This document shows positions 1 through 9,900 of a stretch of 49,641 nucleotides of DNA, piece by piece. This DNA is from Oerskovia enterophila (GTDB lineage Bacteria > Actinomycetota > Actinomycetes > Actinomycetales > Cellulomonadaceae): the NCBI RefSeq assembly GCF_001692445.1, contig NZ_MAQA01000037.1:1-49641 (forward strand), in the 5' to 3' direction. The notes under the pieces are model-generated. The model saw only the letters and a list, made by a program, of their open reading frames with translations, was not told where the DNA came from and ran no database searches. Within the stretch, counting starts at the first letter, position 1, and every line of letters starts with the position of its first letter. A program made the translations under genes and the position numbers.

Positions 1-193
1 GTGCTGTCGGGGGCGTGACCGGCGGTGCGGTCGGCGGCGTGGGCTGTGCGGGCGGGGTCACCGGAGGCGTGACGGGCTGCACGGGCTCGGAGGGAGGCGG
101 CGCGGCGTCCGGGTCGGGCGTGCTCGCGTACGGGTTCTGCGGCGTGGGCTCGTTCTCTTCCGGCGGCGGCCCGCCTGCGGTGTTGTCGCTCAT
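1..193 (-). CDS. N-terminus of an unidentified Pro/Thr-rich protein (cut by window edge)
   Basis: Only the first 64 codons are present; the rest lies beyond the left edge. The ATG at 193 follows GAGGGA five bases upstream, a good Shine-Dalgarno. The visible part is almost wholly Pro, Thr, Ala, Glu and Ser, with PVTPP occurring three times, and has no signal peptide or domain. Disordered Pro-rich starts of this kind often precede the membrane part of small actinobacterial membrane proteins (for example DUF4190 or RDD types), but nothing visible here decides the function. Codon use and GC match the neighbours. Confidence 0.7.
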   Translation of the reverse strand, partial: MSDNTAGGPPPEENEPTPQNPYASTPDPDAAPPPSEPVQPVTPPVTPPAQPTPPTAPPVTPPTA

Positions 194-228
194 CGGGATC
201 CCTCGGTCGTCGGGGTGCGGCAAGCCAC

Positions 229-264
229 ACTGTGAACAGACTGTGACGATCGAACATTTCACAG
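229..264. promoter_or_regulatory. Repeat-rich upstream region of the partial gene
   Basis: ACTGTGA occurs at 229-235 and again at 240-246, an 11-bp (one helical turn) direct repeat. CTGTGAA at 230-236 is also matched by the inverted TTCACAG at 258-264. The stretch is AT-rich compared with its surroundings and lies 36-71 bp upstream of the ATG at 193. It may be a regulator site. The spacing does not fit the TGTGA-N6-TCACA of CRP/GlxR, so no regulator is named. Confidence 0.35.
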
Positions 265-428
265 ATCGCTATCAACGATGACGCTTCGGGACGTTTCCCG
301 CCACAGGAGCGCCGGGTGACGTCGAGGGCCAGGGGCGCCGGCACCTGTATGGCCGGGGGGTCCCGAACGCCCACCGCAGGTGACCGGTCCGGACAGCGCG
401 GACCAGGGCCTCGCAGAGCGGAGGACGG

Positions 429-2531
429 TCAGCCGCGGAGCGCGACCGCCTGCGCGAGGCCGGCCGCGACCACGCTCGCGTAGAGCGCGGTCCCCTCCCC
501 GGCCGGGTGCACGCCGTCGGGCCCCAGGAGCGTGGGCTGGGCCGCGATCGCCGCGCTCCAGTCCGCGACGACGACGTTGCCGAACCGCTGGGAGGCCCCG
601 ATCATCTCGGCGTTGGCGACAGGCACCCAGGACCTGTCGGCGTACCCCGTCACGAGCACCACGGTGTGGTCCGGTCCGATCGTCGCGAGGACCCGGTCCA
701 TCATCGCGGCGTCGACCGTGCTGTTCGTGCCCAGCGAGACCACGACGTAGGGCCGCAGGTTCCCGGCCGCCCGGACCGCGTCCACGAGCCCACCGGCGTC
801 CTTCATCTGCCGGGAGACCGCGCCGTCGATGAGCACCCCGGGCAGTGCAGCCGCGAGCGCCGGTGCGCTCGCGAGGGTGACCGAGTCGCCGATGATCGTG
901 ACCTGGTCGCCCGGTGGGGGTCCTGGGACCGCGGCTGGCGCCGCGGGTTCCTGGACCGCCGGGTCCGGAGGCGCGGGCTCCGGGGCCGCTTCGGGGACCG
1001 GCGCCTCCTCGACCGCCGCTCCACCCGGCTGCTGCGTCCCCGCCGCCACCTCCTGCCCTGCGAGGATCTGCGACTCGACCGAGGAGACGGCCGGGGCCCG
1101 CACGAACCCCGCGACGGCCAGCCCCACGACGAGCACCGACGCCGCGAGCGTGACCCACCCGTGCACGGGCAGCGGGTTCCGCCCCGCGGCACCCCGCCGG
1201 GCCCACGCGACGACCGTGCGGACGTAGCCGCCGAGCCCTCGTCCCATGACCGGCCGTTCGACGAAGCGGTAGGACAGGGCCGCTGCGACTACGGTCACGG
1301 CCGTCGCGGTCAGAGCGACCCACGGACCGGGGGTCGCGTACAGGCCACCGCCGCCCGCGATCGCGGCGACCAGGACGAGCACGGGCCAGTGCCACAGGTA
1401 GAGCCCGTAGGAGCGGGCGCCGATCCAGCCTGCGGGGCCCTTGTCGAGCACCTGGCCCAGCCGAGGGGCGTGCAGGACGAGGTTGACGACCCCGGCGGTG
1501 GCCAGCGACACGACGAAGAGCCCGCCTCGGTAGGTCACCGCTGCGTCCCACGGCATCCGGAGCATCGCGAGCACCAGCACGACCGCGCCCACGATCCCCG
1601 CACCGAGCACGAACGCCGCGCCGCGCGTGGTCGACGTCCGCGGGGACTCGCGCACGAGCGTCGGGCGCCCGGTCCGCAGGTGCCAGAAGGCCAGGAACGC
1701 ACCGATCATGAGCCCGAACAGGTGCGTGTCGGTGCCGAAGTAGACCCGGGTGGGGTCCGTACCCGGCACGTACAGCAGCGACATCGCGACGGCGGAGACC
1801 ACCGCGAGAGCCCCTGCCAGGACCAGGGCCCGGCGCCGGGTGATCCGCAGCGCGAGCACCCCGAGGACCGCGAGCGGCCAGAGCAGGTAGAACTGCTCCT
1901 CGACCGCGAGCGACCACAAGTTGGCGAAGAGCTGCGGCGCGAGACCGCCCGAGTACGTGCTGCCCTGCGCGACGTAGACCCAGTTGCTCGTGAAGGTGGC
2001 CGCCCCGGCGACCTGCGCGCCGATCCCGACCAGGACATCGCCGCCCACGAGCCCCGCGACCGCCGTGCACGTGAGCACGACGAGCGCGAGCGCGGGGAGC
2101 AGTCGACGCGCCCTGCGGACCCAGAACCGGCTCAGCGAGAGCGTGCGCCGCTCCCGGAACTCGCGGACCAGGAGCGTCGTGATGAGGAAGCCCGAGAGCA
2201 CGAAGAAGACGTCGACCCCGACGTACCCGCCCGGCAGCAGCTGCGGCGCGAAGTGGAAGAGCATGACCGAGACGACGGCCAGAGCCCTCAACCCGTCCAG
2301 GCCGGCGATCCGCCGGTAGCGGACCGTGGGACGGGCGGGGCGGGAGGGGCGCTCGGGCCTGCGCCCGGCAGGTACTTCACGGCCCGACGGCGGAGCGACG
2401 GCCCCGGTGGTCGGGTCCGCGAGCGATCCTGGACCCAGCAGCTCGGTCGGCTGCAGTCGTTGCCACACGTCGACGTGCTCGGTCGACGTCCTGGCCACCC
2501 CGGTCTGCACCGAGGCCGACTGTCCGACCAT
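429..2531 (-). CDS. Membrane acyltransferase_3 / SGNH O-acetyltransferase (OafA-like)
   Basis: 700 residues. Predicted to transfer acetyl groups across the membrane onto a cell-surface glycan (peptidoglycan, teichoic acid or polysaccharide). Residues ~1-72 are a cytoplasmic Pro/Arg-rich tail. Residues ~73-430 form the multi-TM acyltransferase_3 domain, with GLDGLRA and the catalytic His93 in LFHF, then GVDVFFVLSG and the Arg-rich RFWVRRARRLLP. After a Pro/Glu linker comes a C-terminal SGNH domain (541-700) with GDSVT (Ser550), GTN, and DGVHP (Asp672, His675). The chosen ATG at 2531 lies two bases after the hemW stop, indicating translational coupling; an open frame extends further upstream but overlaps hemW. 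The natural substrate cannot be read from the sequence. Confidence 0.85.
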   Translation of the reverse strand: MVGQSASVQTGVARTSTEHVDVWQRLQPTELLGPGSLADPTTGAVAPPSGREVPAGRRPERPSRPARPTVRYRRIAGLDGLRALAVVSVMLFHFAPQLLPGGYVGVDVFFVLSGFLITTLLVREFRERRTLSLSRFWVRRARRLLPALALVVLTCTAVAGLVGGDVLVGIGAQVAGAATFTSNWVYVAQGSTYSGGLAPQLFANLWSLAVEEQFYLLWPLAVLGVLALRITRRRALVLAGALAVVSAVAMSLLYVPGTDPTRVYFGTDTHLFGLMIGAFLAFWHLRTGRPTLVRESPRTSTTRGAAFVLGAGIVGAVVLVLAMLRMPWDAAVTYRGGLFVVSLATAGVVNLVLHAPRLGQVLDKGPAGWIGARSYGLYLWHWPVLVLVAAIAGGGGLYATPGPWVALTATAVTVVAAALSYRFVERPVMGRGLGGYVRTVVAWARRGAAGRNPLPVHGWVTLAASVLVVGLAVAGFVRAPAVSSVESQILAGQEVAAGTQQPGGAAVEEAPVPEAAPEPAPPDPAVQEPAAPAAVPGPPPGDQVTIIGDSVTLASAPALAAALPGVLIDGAVSRQMKDAGGLVDAVRAAGNLRPYVVVSLGTNSTVDAAMMDRVLATIGPDHTVVLVTGYADRSWVPVANAEMIGASQRFGNVVVADWSAAIAAQPTLLGPDGVHPAGEGTALYASVVAAGLAQAVALRG

Positions 2532-2533
2532 CG

Positions 2534-3943
2534 TCACCCGTCCGTCAGCTCCCGCACGACCGTGTCTGCCAGCAACCTCCCGCGCAGGGTCAGGACCCCG
2601 CGGCCGTGGATCGCCGCCCTGCCGTCGAGGAGGCCTGCCGCGACCATCCCGGCCACGTTGCGCCGGCCCACCTCGGTAAGGACGCTCAGGTCCAGTCCCT
2701 CTCGCAGCCGCACCCCCAGCATGACGCGTTCGAGGTGCGCCTCCTCGAGCGTCAGGAGCTCGCGTCCGGCGGCCGGGCTCTTGCCCGCCTCGAGCAGCGC
2801 CGCGTACCGCCGCGGGTGCTTCACGTTCCACCATCGCACGCCCTCACGGCCGCCCTGGACAGGCTCGCCCGACGCGTCCGACGAGTCGGTCGTCGACTCC
2901 GACGACGTGGTCAGCGTGCCGCTGACGTCCGTACGGTTCGCCGCGCCTCCGATGTACGAGTGGGCCCCTGGGCCGATGCCCCACCAGTCCTCACCACGCC
3001 AGTAGGCCAGGTTGTGCCGGCACGCGAAGGCGGGATCCGGGCCGACCGCCGCGCCGACCGCCGCGGCACCGGCGGCACCGGTGGACCGCCGCGCCCAGTT
3101 GCTCACCTCGTACCACTCGAGCCCGGCAGCGGTCAGCAGCTCGTCCGCGAGCTCGTACTTCTCGGCCTGGTCGTCCTCGCTCGGCAACGAGATCTCGCCA
3201 CGGCGGACCTGGGCCGCCATCTTGGTCCCCTGCTCCACGACGAGCGCGTACGCCGAGACGTGGTCGACCCCGGTGGCCAGGGCCGCCTCGAGGCTCGTGC
3301 GCCAGTCGTCGAGCGTCTCGCCCGGCGTCCCGTAGATGAGGTCGAGCGACACCGCGAGCCCCGCCTCGCGGGCCCAGCGCACCACGTCGGGGATGCGCCG
3401 GGGGTCGTGGGTCCGTTCGAGCGTCGCGAGCACGCGCGGCACCGCCGACTGCATCCCGAACGACACCCGTGTGAACCCCGACTCGGCGAGCTGCGCGAGC
3501 GACTCGGGGGTCACCGAGTCCGGGTTGGCCTCGGTCGTGACCTCGGCGCCCGGAGCCAGGCCCCACGCGTCGCGCACGCCCGCGAGCATCCGACCGAGGT
3601 CGCCGGCGGGGAGCAGCGTCGGCGTGCCACCGCCCACGAACACGGTCGAGACCGGACGCGACGCCAGGCCCGCCTGCTCCATGACGCGCGCCGCGAGCTC
3701 GATCTCCCGCAGGGCCGTGTCCGCGTACGAGGCCTGGCTCGCACCGCCGCCCAGCTCGGAGGCCGTGTAGGTGTTGAAGTCGCAGTACCCGCAGCGCACC
3801 GTGCAGAACGGCACGTGCAGGTACACCCCGAACGCGCGACCCGCGTGGTCGTCCGACCCGGCCCCGCCGGGACCGGGCCCCACCCACGCAGGGAGAGCGC
3901 CGTCGTCGGGCACGGGGATCCCGTCCGGGAGCGCCGGGCTCAT
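2534..3943 (-). CDS. hemW: HemW-type radical SAM protein (heme chaperone, coproporphyrinogen oxidase-like)
   Basis: 469 residues. The radical SAM cluster motif CxxxCxxC is present as CTVRCGYC (Cys47, Cys51, Cys54), followed by FVGGGTPT and the HemN/HemW-type C-terminal domain. HemW family proteins bind heme and are thought to deliver it to respiratory enzymes rather than oxidise coproporphyrinogen. The CxxxCxxC is followed by Asp-Phe-Asn, as in HemW, and the protein lacks the long N-terminal region of true HemN. There is a ~35-residue Pro/Gly-rich N-terminal extension. The gene lies 76 bp downstream of lepA, a common pairing in actinobacteria, and its stop is two bases from the acyltransferase start. 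No strong Shine-Dalgarno precedes the ATG. Confidence 0.9.
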   Translation of the reverse strand: MSPALPDGIPVPDDGALPAWVGPGPGGAGSDDHAGRAFGVYLHVPFCTVRCGYCDFNTYTASELGGGASQASYADTALREIELAARVMEQAGLASRPVSTVFVGGGTPTLLPAGDLGRMLAGVRDAWGLAPGAEVTTEANPDSVTPESLAQLAESGFTRVSFGMQSAVPRVLATLERTHDPRRIPDVVRWAREAGLAVSLDLIYGTPGETLDDWRTSLEAALATGVDHVSAYALVVEQGTKMAAQVRRGEISLPSEDDQAEKYELADELLTAAGLEWYEVSNWARRSTGAAGAAAVGAAVGPDPAFACRHNLAYWRGEDWWGIGPGAHSYIGGAANRTDVSGTLTTSSESTTDSSDASGEPVQGGREGVRWWNVKHPRRYAALLEAGKSPAAGRELLTLEEAHLERVMLGVRLREGLDLSVLTEVGRRNVAGMVAAGLLDGRAAIHGRGVLTLRGRLLADTVVRELTDG

Positions 3944-4019
3944 GCCCGCACCCCGGACGCCGCAGAGCGCGCGGTCCCCGCGACAGCGAGGACCACGCGC
4001 TCACCAGGAGAGCAGCACA

Positions 4020-5942
<1,923 letters not shown>

Positions 5943-6245
5943 CGGGGGTGCGCTCCTGTGGTGGGTCAAGACGGGGCGGCGGACGGCGCCCGGACCTGCG
6001 GCTCGGTGCTCGACGACGGAGCGTGAGCCGCCGGAGTTCTGCTCGGCAGGTCGCTGGTCGCCGCGCGCAGGGTCGGACAGCAACCACCATTGTCCCACGA
6101 GCACGCACCCGGCCCGCACCCGGTGGCCGGCGGCGGGCCGGGCGGGCCGGAGCCCGCCCGTGCGCAGGTCGGGCCCCCGGTGCGCGCCCGGGGGCCCGCG
6201 CCGCGTCCCGGCCCGGCTCCCCCCGGCGGCCCGCGCCGCCAGGTG
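5943..6245. other. 303-bp intergenic region: lepA promoter side and hairpins
   Basis: No gene is supported here. The lepA Shine-Dalgarno is at the left end. The right half (6121-6245) is extremely GC-rich and holds two perfect hairpins (6139-6160 and 6171-6197). These sit 49-107 bp downstream of the transglutaminase stop and would end the ATP-grasp/alpha-E/transglutaminase transcript. Confidence 0.6.
6139..6197 (-). terminator. Two tandem GC hairpins downstream of the transglutaminase gene
   Basis: The first has perfect 9-bp arms, CGGGCGGGC (6139-6147) and GCCCGCCCG (6152-6160), with a 4-nt loop. The second has perfect 10-bp arms, GGGCCCCCGG (6171-6180) and CCGGGGGCCC (6188-6197), with a 7-nt loop. 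Neither has a U-tract, as is usual for actinobacterial terminators. Confidence 0.5.
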
Positions 6246-7115
6246 TCAGGCCGTGCGCGTGATCTCGACCGTGACCTCCAGGTCGCTCGCGGCCGCGCCG
6301 GCGTACACGCCCTTGAGCGGTGCCACGTCCTCGTACTCGCGTCCTCGCCCGAGCACCACGTGGTCGAGCCCCGCTCGGCGGCGGTTGGTCGGGTCGTAGC
6401 CGCGCCACGCGCCCGTCCACCACTCGATCCAGGCGTGCGACTCCCCCGTGACGGTCTCCCCGACCACCCCGTCCGTGACCGGGTACAGGTAGCCCGAGAC
6501 GTAGCGGGCCGGGATGCCGACGCTCCGCAGCGCCCCTGCGCACAGGTGCGCCATGTCCTGGCACACGCCCTTGCGCGCCAGCCACGCCTCGGCTGCGGGC
6601 GTGTGCGCCGTGGTCACCCCCGGGACGTAGTCGAGCCGGTCGCGCAGCGCGAGGCAGATCGCCTCGGCCGCCGACTCGGGGTCGAGCCCCGCGGCGACGT
6701 CGAGCGCGAGCGCCGCGACGTCGCCGGGCACCGCGGTGGTCGCACTGTCCGTGAGGTACGCCGCCTGGGCGTCCACGACGTCCTCCCCGCCGAGCTCCTC
6801 CCACGTGGCCTGCCCCCCGCCGCCCGGGGGCGGGGCGACCTCGACCGTCGCGGTCGCGACGATCGTCAGTCGGCGGTGGGGCTCGAGGACCTCGAACGCG
6901 GTCACCCTCGTGCCCCAGTAGTCGACGTACTCGTGCGACCACGTGGTCGGCTGGACCGCGACGGAGGCGTCGAGCACGTCCTGCGCCGGGCCCGCCGCGG
7001 GCGTCATGCGCGCCTCGTTGTACGACGCCGTCACGGGCGCCTCGTAGTCGAACGTCGTCGTGTGGACCACACGCAGGGTGCGCCTGCCGGCGTCCTCGAT
7101 CGTCTCGGTGCTCAC
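6246..7115 (-). CDS. Transglutaminase-like cysteine protease-fold protein
   Basis: 289 residues, probably cytoplasmic. The catalytic triad of the transglutaminase/protease superfamily is intact: Cys185 in KGVCQDMAH, His227 in GESHAWIEW and Asp241 in YDPTN. An N-terminal β-sandwich region (bacterial transglutaminase N-terminal type) with HTTTFDYEAPV precedes it. The GTG start overlaps the stop of the alpha-E gene (GTGA) and has AGGAG just upstream. It is the last gene of a three-gene set with the alpha-E and circularly permuted ATP-grasp proteins. Such sets are widely conserved and predicted to make and cut an unknown peptide or amide conjugate. Whether it hydrolyses or cross-links is unknown. 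Confidence 0.88.
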   Translation of the reverse strand: MSTETIEDAGRRTLRVVHTTTFDYEAPVTASYNEARMTPAAGPAQDVLDASVAVQPTTWSHEYVDYWGTRVTAFEVLEPHRRLTIVATATVEVAPPPGGGGQATWEELGGEDVVDAQAAYLTDSATTAVPGDVAALALDVAAGLDPESAAEAICLALRDRLDYVPGVTTAHTPAAEAWLARKGVCQDMAHLCAGALRSVGIPARYVSGYLYPVTDGVVGETVTGESHAWIEWWTGAWRGYDPTNRRRAGLDHVVLGRGREYEDVAPLKGVYAGAAASDLEVTVEITRTA

Positions 7116-8041
7116 AGCGCCTCTCCTACCCATGTCGTGGCGGCAGCGGACGGGAAGTACCGCTGCTTGATCGCGTCGCTCGCGCGCGAGCAGGCGCGCT
7201 GGACGCGCTCCATCGCGGCGGGCAGGTCCTCGAGGACCTCCTCGAGCGGCGCGAACTCGAGGCTCGCCCGGACGCTGCCGAGCTCGCGCCGCGCGTCGTC
7301 GCTGACCCCGTGCCGCCCCTCTGGCTCGAGCTCGCGCAGGCACGCCTCCGCGCTCTCGAGCGCGCACACGATCGAGCGCGGGAACAGGCGGTCGAGCAGC
7401 AGGAATCCCGCGGCCCGCTCGTCCGAGGCGATGCCGCGGTAGACCCGCAGGTACGACTCGTAGGCGCCGCACGAGCGCAGCAGGGTGGTCCACCCCGGCC
7501 CCGCGTGCCCCAGACGGGTCTGGGTCGTCACGAGCCGAGCCGTCATGTCCGCCCTCTCGATCGACCGGCCCAGGAGCATGAAGTGCCACGTCGCGTCCCG
7601 GCTCGTGGCCGAGTCCATGAGCCCCGCGACGATCGCCGCCCGCTCGCGCACCCACGAGAAGTAGTCGTGCGGACGGGCCAGGCGGATGCTGCCCGAGACC
7701 TGGTTGCGGGTCGTGTTGAGGCACTCCCAGAGCTCGGTCGAGATGATCTCGCGCGCACGCCGGGCGTTCTCGCGCGACGCGACGAGCGACCCCGCGATCG
7801 ACGACGGGTTGAGCTGGTCGTGCGCCAGCACGCGCAGGACGTGGGCCCGGTCCACGAGCCCGGTGCCCGGCTCGACCGGGTGGTCCATGACCGTCAGGAG
7901 CGACCGGCAGGCCAGGTCCTCCGCGGCCCACGGGTCCTCGCTGAGCATCTGGACGTGCACGTCGAGGATGCGGGCCGTGTCGTCCGCGCGCTCGACGTAC
8001 CGACCGATCCAGAAGAGGGACTCCGCGATCCGGCTCAGCAT
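7112..8041 (-). CDS. Alpha-E domain protein (DUF403)
   Basis: 309 residues, all predicted helical, with the family start LSRIAESLFWIGRYVERAD and later RSIERADMTARL. No catalytic residues are known for alpha-E proteins. They occur almost only beside a circularly permuted ATP-grasp protein and a transglutaminase, as here, and probably form a scaffold or complex with them. The ATG lies inside the end of the upstream ATP-grasp gene (7-nt overlap), and the stop overlaps the transglutaminase GTG, so all three are translationally coupled. No membrane segment or signal peptide. Confidence 0.88.
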   Translation of the reverse strand: MLSRIAESLFWIGRYVERADDTARILDVHVQMLSEDPWAAEDLACRSLLTVMDHPVEPGTGLVDRAHVLRVLAHDQLNPSSIAGSLVASRENARRAREIISTELWECLNTTRNQVSGSIRLARPHDYFSWVRERAAIVAGLMDSATSRDATWHFMLLGRSIERADMTARLVTTQTRLGHAGPGWTTLLRSCGAYESYLRVYRGIASDERAAGFLLLDRLFPRSIVCALESAEACLRELEPEGRHGVSDDARRELGSVRASLEFAPLEEVLEDLPAAMERVQRACSRASDAIKQRYFPSAAATTWVGEAL

Positions 8042-9696
8042 GGTCGTTCCCCGTCCGTCGCCACGTGGCCCGGGGCCGGTGCGGCCTCGGGCTCGGGAGG
8101 GACCGCGCCCGGGCGGTCGCTCGCCTGCTGCTGCTGTTGCTGCTGGTGCCGGCTCCCCGCGCCCAGGGCCGCGTCCGCGGGGTTGGTCGCGATCGGGACG
8201 CCGACCGACGACGCCCCGGACGCCGCGAGCGCCACGGGCGCGACGTCGTCGACCACCTGCCGGGCTCCCTCGCCCAGGACCCACGTGTCCTTGGACCCTC
8301 CACCCTGGGAGCTGTTGACGACGAGCTGCCCCTCGGGCAGGGCGACGCGCGTGAGCCCGCCCGGCAGGACCCAGACGTCCGTGCCGTCGTTGACCGCGAA
8401 CGGGCGCAGGTCCACGTGCCTGGGGCGGAAGCGCCCGTCGACGAAGGTCGGCGCGGTCGAGAGCTGCACCACCGGCTGCGCGACCCACCCGCGAGGGTCT
8501 GCCTGGAGCCGCCGACGCATGGCGTCGAGCTCGGCACGAGAAGCCGCCGGACCCACGAGGATCCCCTTGCCCCCCGAGCCGTCGACGGGCTTGACGACCA
8601 GCTCGTCGAGGCGGTCGAGCACCTCCGCGAGCGCCTCGGGCTCCTGCAGGCGCCACGTGTCGACGTTCGGCAGCAACGGCTCCTCGGCCAGGTAGTAGCG
8701 GATGAGGTCCGGGACGTAGGTGTAGACCAGCTTGTCGTCCGCGACCCCGTTGCCCACGGCGTTGGCGAGCGTCACGGTGCCGAGCCGCGCGCACCCGAGC
8801 AGCCCCGGGACGCCCAGGATCGAGTCGGCACGGAACTGCACCGGGTCGAGGAAGGCGTCGTCGACCCGTCGGTAGATGACGTCGACGCGGCGGCGGCCCT
8901 TGGTGGTGCGCATGTAGACGCGCCCGCCCGCGCAGAACAGGTCGCGCCCCTCGACGAGCTCGACGCCCATGAGCCGGGCGAGCAGTGAGTGCTCGTAGTA
9001 GGCCGAGTTGAAGACGCCGGGGGTCAGGACGACGACCGTCGGGTCCGGGACGCCGTCGGGGGCCGCGGCGAGCAGCGCGGCCAGGAGCCGGCGCGGGTAG
9101 TCGATCACGCGACGGATGCGCAGGCTCGAGAACAGCTCGGGGAAGGTCTGCACCATGGCCTGCCGGTTGGAGATCACGTAGCTGACCCCGCTCGGGACCC
9201 GCACGTTGTCCTCGAGCACCCGGAAGTCGCCCGCCTCGTCGCGGATCAGGTCGATCCCCGAGACGTGCGCGCGCACCCCGTTGGGCGGCTCGATCCCGTA
9301 CGCGGCCCGGTGGAAGTCGGCCGAGGACAGGATGAGCCGTTGCGGGACCACCCCGTCCCGGACGCAGCGCTGCGGGCCGTAGACGTCCGCGAGGAACGCC
9401 TCGAGCGCCCGGACCCGTTGGGCCACCCCCGCGGAGATCCGGTCCCACTCGTCGGCCTCGATGACCCGCGGGACCACGTCGAGCGGGAAGGGGCGCTCCT
9501 CGCCCGCGACGTCGAACGTCACGCCCTGCGCGAGGTAGGAGCGGGCCAGGGCCTCCGCCCGCGAGGAGACCTCGGCCGCGGTGAGGCGGGTCATGGTCGT
9601 GTGCACACGCTCGAACCGGGGACGCAGCCCGCCGTCCTCGTCGAGCATCTCGTCCCAGGCCCGTGAGCGGGGATAGTCGTCGAAGAGGTCTGCCAT
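8035..9696 (-). CDS. Circularly permuted ATP-grasp protein (CP_ATPgrasp, DUF404/407 type)
   Basis: 553 residues. Family features in order: FDDYPRSRAWDEML near the N-terminus, VIYRRVDDAFLDP, LANAVGNGVADDKL, VVKPVDGSGGKG (the nucleotide/metal-binding region) and VNSSQGGGSKDTWVL. ATP-grasp enzymes ligate a carboxylate to an amine or thiol; this clade is predicted to make peptide- or amide-type bonds on an unknown substrate. The last ~40 residues are an odd tail with seven consecutive Gln followed by Pro/Ala/Glu. A -10 box TACGGT (9704-9709) ends 7 nt before the ATG, so the message is probably leaderless. It heads the three-gene unit. Confidence 0.88.
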   Translation of the reverse strand: MADLFDDYPRSRAWDEMLDEDGGLRPRFERVHTTMTRLTAAEVSSRAEALARSYLAQGVTFDVAGEERPFPLDVVPRVIEADEWDRISAGVAQRVRALEAFLADVYGPQRCVRDGVVPQRLILSSADFHRAAYGIEPPNGVRAHVSGIDLIRDEAGDFRVLEDNVRVPSGVSYVISNRQAMVQTFPELFSSLRIRRVIDYPRRLLAALLAAAPDGVPDPTVVVLTPGVFNSAYYEHSLLARLMGVELVEGRDLFCAGGRVYMRTTKGRRRVDVIYRRVDDAFLDPVQFRADSILGVPGLLGCARLGTVTLANAVGNGVADDKLVYTYVPDLIRYYLAEEPLLPNVDTWRLQEPEALAEVLDRLDELVVKPVDGSGGKGILVGPAASRAELDAMRRRLQADPRGWVAQPVVQLSTAPTFVDGRFRPRHVDLRPFAVNDGTDVWVLPGGLTRVALPEGQLVVNSSQGGGSKDTWVLGEGARQVVDDVAPVALAASGASSVGVPIATNPADAALGAGSRHQQQQQQQASDRPGAVPPEPEAAPAPGHVATDGERPC

Positions 9697-9703
9697 GACC
9701 GGG

Positions 9704-9709
9704 ACCGTA
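9704..9709 (-). promoter_or_regulatory. Candidate -10 box (TACGGT) of the ATP-grasp operon
   Basis: TACGGT fits TANNNT and stands 7 nt before the ATG at 9696, with no Shine-Dalgarno between. This is the arrangement of a leaderless promoter. Confidence 0.45.
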
Positions 9710-9888
9710 GTCACGCGGTGTTCCCGTGGCGTGTCCCGCGTGTTACCGGTCGCGTCCGGGTGTGACGGGCGGTCGACGCAGGGCTGGTCCCCGGCGGTTC
9801 GGCCACAGGTGCGGTGGCCGGTGCGTGCCGGGCGGCGGCTTGCCGACGGCCCGTGCAGGGCCGCTCGGGGCGCCGTGCCGGATACGGG

Positions 9889-9894
9889 TAGATT
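9889..9894 (+). promoter_or_regulatory. Candidate -10 box (TAGATT) of the PemK-like gene
   Basis: TAGATT stands 6 nt before the GTG at 9901, with no Shine-Dalgarno, so transcription would start at the start codon. No -35 hexamer is recognisable. The 204-bp gap (9697-9900) is shared with the divergent ATP-grasp promoter. Confidence 0.5.
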
Positions 9895-9900
9895 GCGGGC

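Noticed and set aside
2534-3943. Oxygen-independent coproporphyrinogen III oxidase (HemN)
   Set aside because: The motif context and length fit HemW, and it lacks the features of true HemN.
6121-6245. Hidden small gene in the 6.1-6.25 kb GC-rich gap
   Set aside because: The open frames there are driven by the GC content and overlap hairpins; none has a ribosome site or a family pattern.
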